Assembly: GCA_001768325.1 (NCBI GenBank)
Contig: MENQ01000012.1
Coordinates: forward strand, 124,001 to 188,000
Source of the DNA: Bacteroidetes bacterium GWC2_46_850
GTDB taxonomy: Bacteria; Bacteroidota; Bacteroidia; Bacteroidales; Dysgonomonadaceae
Length of the DNA: 64,000 nt
Reading direction: 5' to 3'
Below the pieces are notes generated by a model. It saw only the letters and a program-made list of their open reading frames with translations, did no database searches and was not told the origin of the DNA. Positions 63,695 to 64,000 of this stretch are shown piece by piece. Numbering within the stretch: the first letter of the stretch is position 1; each line of letters starts with the position of its first letter. The position numbers and the translations under genes are program-made.

Positions 63695-64000
63695 TCAGGT
63701 ATTTTTTATTTTTCGGACGATCCTGCGGGAGAGACCGGGGAAAAACCGTTTTATGTAAACCATCAGTAGCTCTTTACCACCGACCAGCACCTCGGGCTTT
63801 TGCCTGTGTATGGCCTGTACTATTTTCAGAGCGGCCTGCTCTGCTGTGATTCCCTTTTCCTGTCCTGCATCCATCTGTCCGTGACGGCTGCCGTCGCCTT
63901 CCAGGGCATTGAACGATATATTTGTTTTTACACGCCCCGGACAGACCATCACCACCCGGATGTTGTCATCGTAATATTCGGCATGCACTGTCTCGAAGAA
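63695..64000 (-). CDS. Short-chain dehydrogenase/reductase, C-terminal part (partial at right edge)
   Basis: The frame is open to the window edge; the residues just before the first candidate start read FFETVHAE and match the helix after the catalytic motif, so the gene's N-terminus is outside the window. The visible 100 residues show VVMVCPGRVKTNISFNAL, the conserved PG motif and following loop after the YxxxK site, and a C-terminal hydrophobic/basic tail (GGKELLMVYIKRFFPGLSRRIVRKI) like that of SDR proteins of the DHRS7/sulcatone type near the membrane. The nucleotide-binding and catalytic residues are not visible. Confidence 0.75.
   Translation of the reverse strand, partial: FFETVHAEYYDDNIRVVMVCPGRVKTNISFNALEGDGSRHGQMDAGQEKGITAEQAALKIVQAIHRQKPEVLVGGKELLMVYIKRFFPGLSRRIVRKIKNT

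Overview
The window is chromosomal DNA of an anaerobic Bacteroidota, most likely order Bacteroidales and close to the Dysgonomonadaceae/Porphyromonadaceae (Proteiniphilum, Petrimonas or Parabacteroides-like). This is inferred from several things. There is a complete type IX secretion core (porP-gldK-gldL-gldM-gldN). A pyruvate:ferredoxin oxidoreductase indicates anaerobic metabolism. MeaB points to methylmalonyl-CoA chemistry. Many genes are preceded by the Bacteroidota -7 box TAnnTTTG. Several domain families (DUF1573, DUF4143, thioester-free alpha-2-macroglobulin, PorP/SprF) are typical of the phylum. I did not see rRNA, a CRISPR array, an insertion sequence or a prophage.

Layout. 1-9.1 kb (+): the 3' end of a PEP/pyruvate-binding-domain protein, a small Ig-like lipoprotein, a giant alpha-2-macroglobulin, a DUF1573 protein and meaB, then a tRNA-Glu(CUC). 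9.3-14.7 kb (-): yebC, pheT, pgk and an OsmC protein. 14.9-21.2 kb: asparaginase, then an apparent osmotic/trehalose group (GH15 enzyme, MscS channel, fused OtsA-OtsB). 21.4-31.0 kb (+): nifJ, aroQ, pyk with an O-methyltransferase, rbfA, a LolC/E-type permease, ugd and a tRNA-Val. 31-37.3 kb: an esterase, a DJ-1 protein, DUF2024, a beta-barrel protein, a membrane-anchored AraC regulator, a cyclophilin and a tandem SRPBCC protein. 37.4-48.9 kb is the accessory part: a DUF4143 AAA ATPase, a four-gene SMC-type Wadjet (JetABCD-like) anti-plasmid system, and a run of small DUF/stress-type genes. 48.9-54.4 kb (-): an M20 amidohydrolase with an MFS exporter, then an alpha/beta hydrolase with two tandem SnoaL-like paralogues, one of them truncated. 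54.6-60.7 kb (-): the T9SS core. 60.8-64 kb: a two-domain SGNH hydrolase, a double-VOC protein and the 3' end of an SDR dehydrogenase.

How the genes work together. pgk, pyk, nifJ and probably the first gene cover lower glycolysis to acetyl-CoA. OtsAB, MscS and GH15 plausibly manage trehalose and turgor. The Wadjet operon would detect small circular DNA with an SMC motor and cut it with a TOPRIM nuclease; it has its own well-formed promoter (TTTG, 19 nt, TAATTTTG). The T9SS genes build the trans-periplasmic secretion motor and ring.

The most interesting non-coding signals are three dispersed TCAG-rich repeat tracts, one forming the C-terminus of a permease gene; a hairpin upstream of meaB whose loop is a promoter box; and a repeat-filled gap before pyk. 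All functions are read from the sequence and known families; no database search was run.
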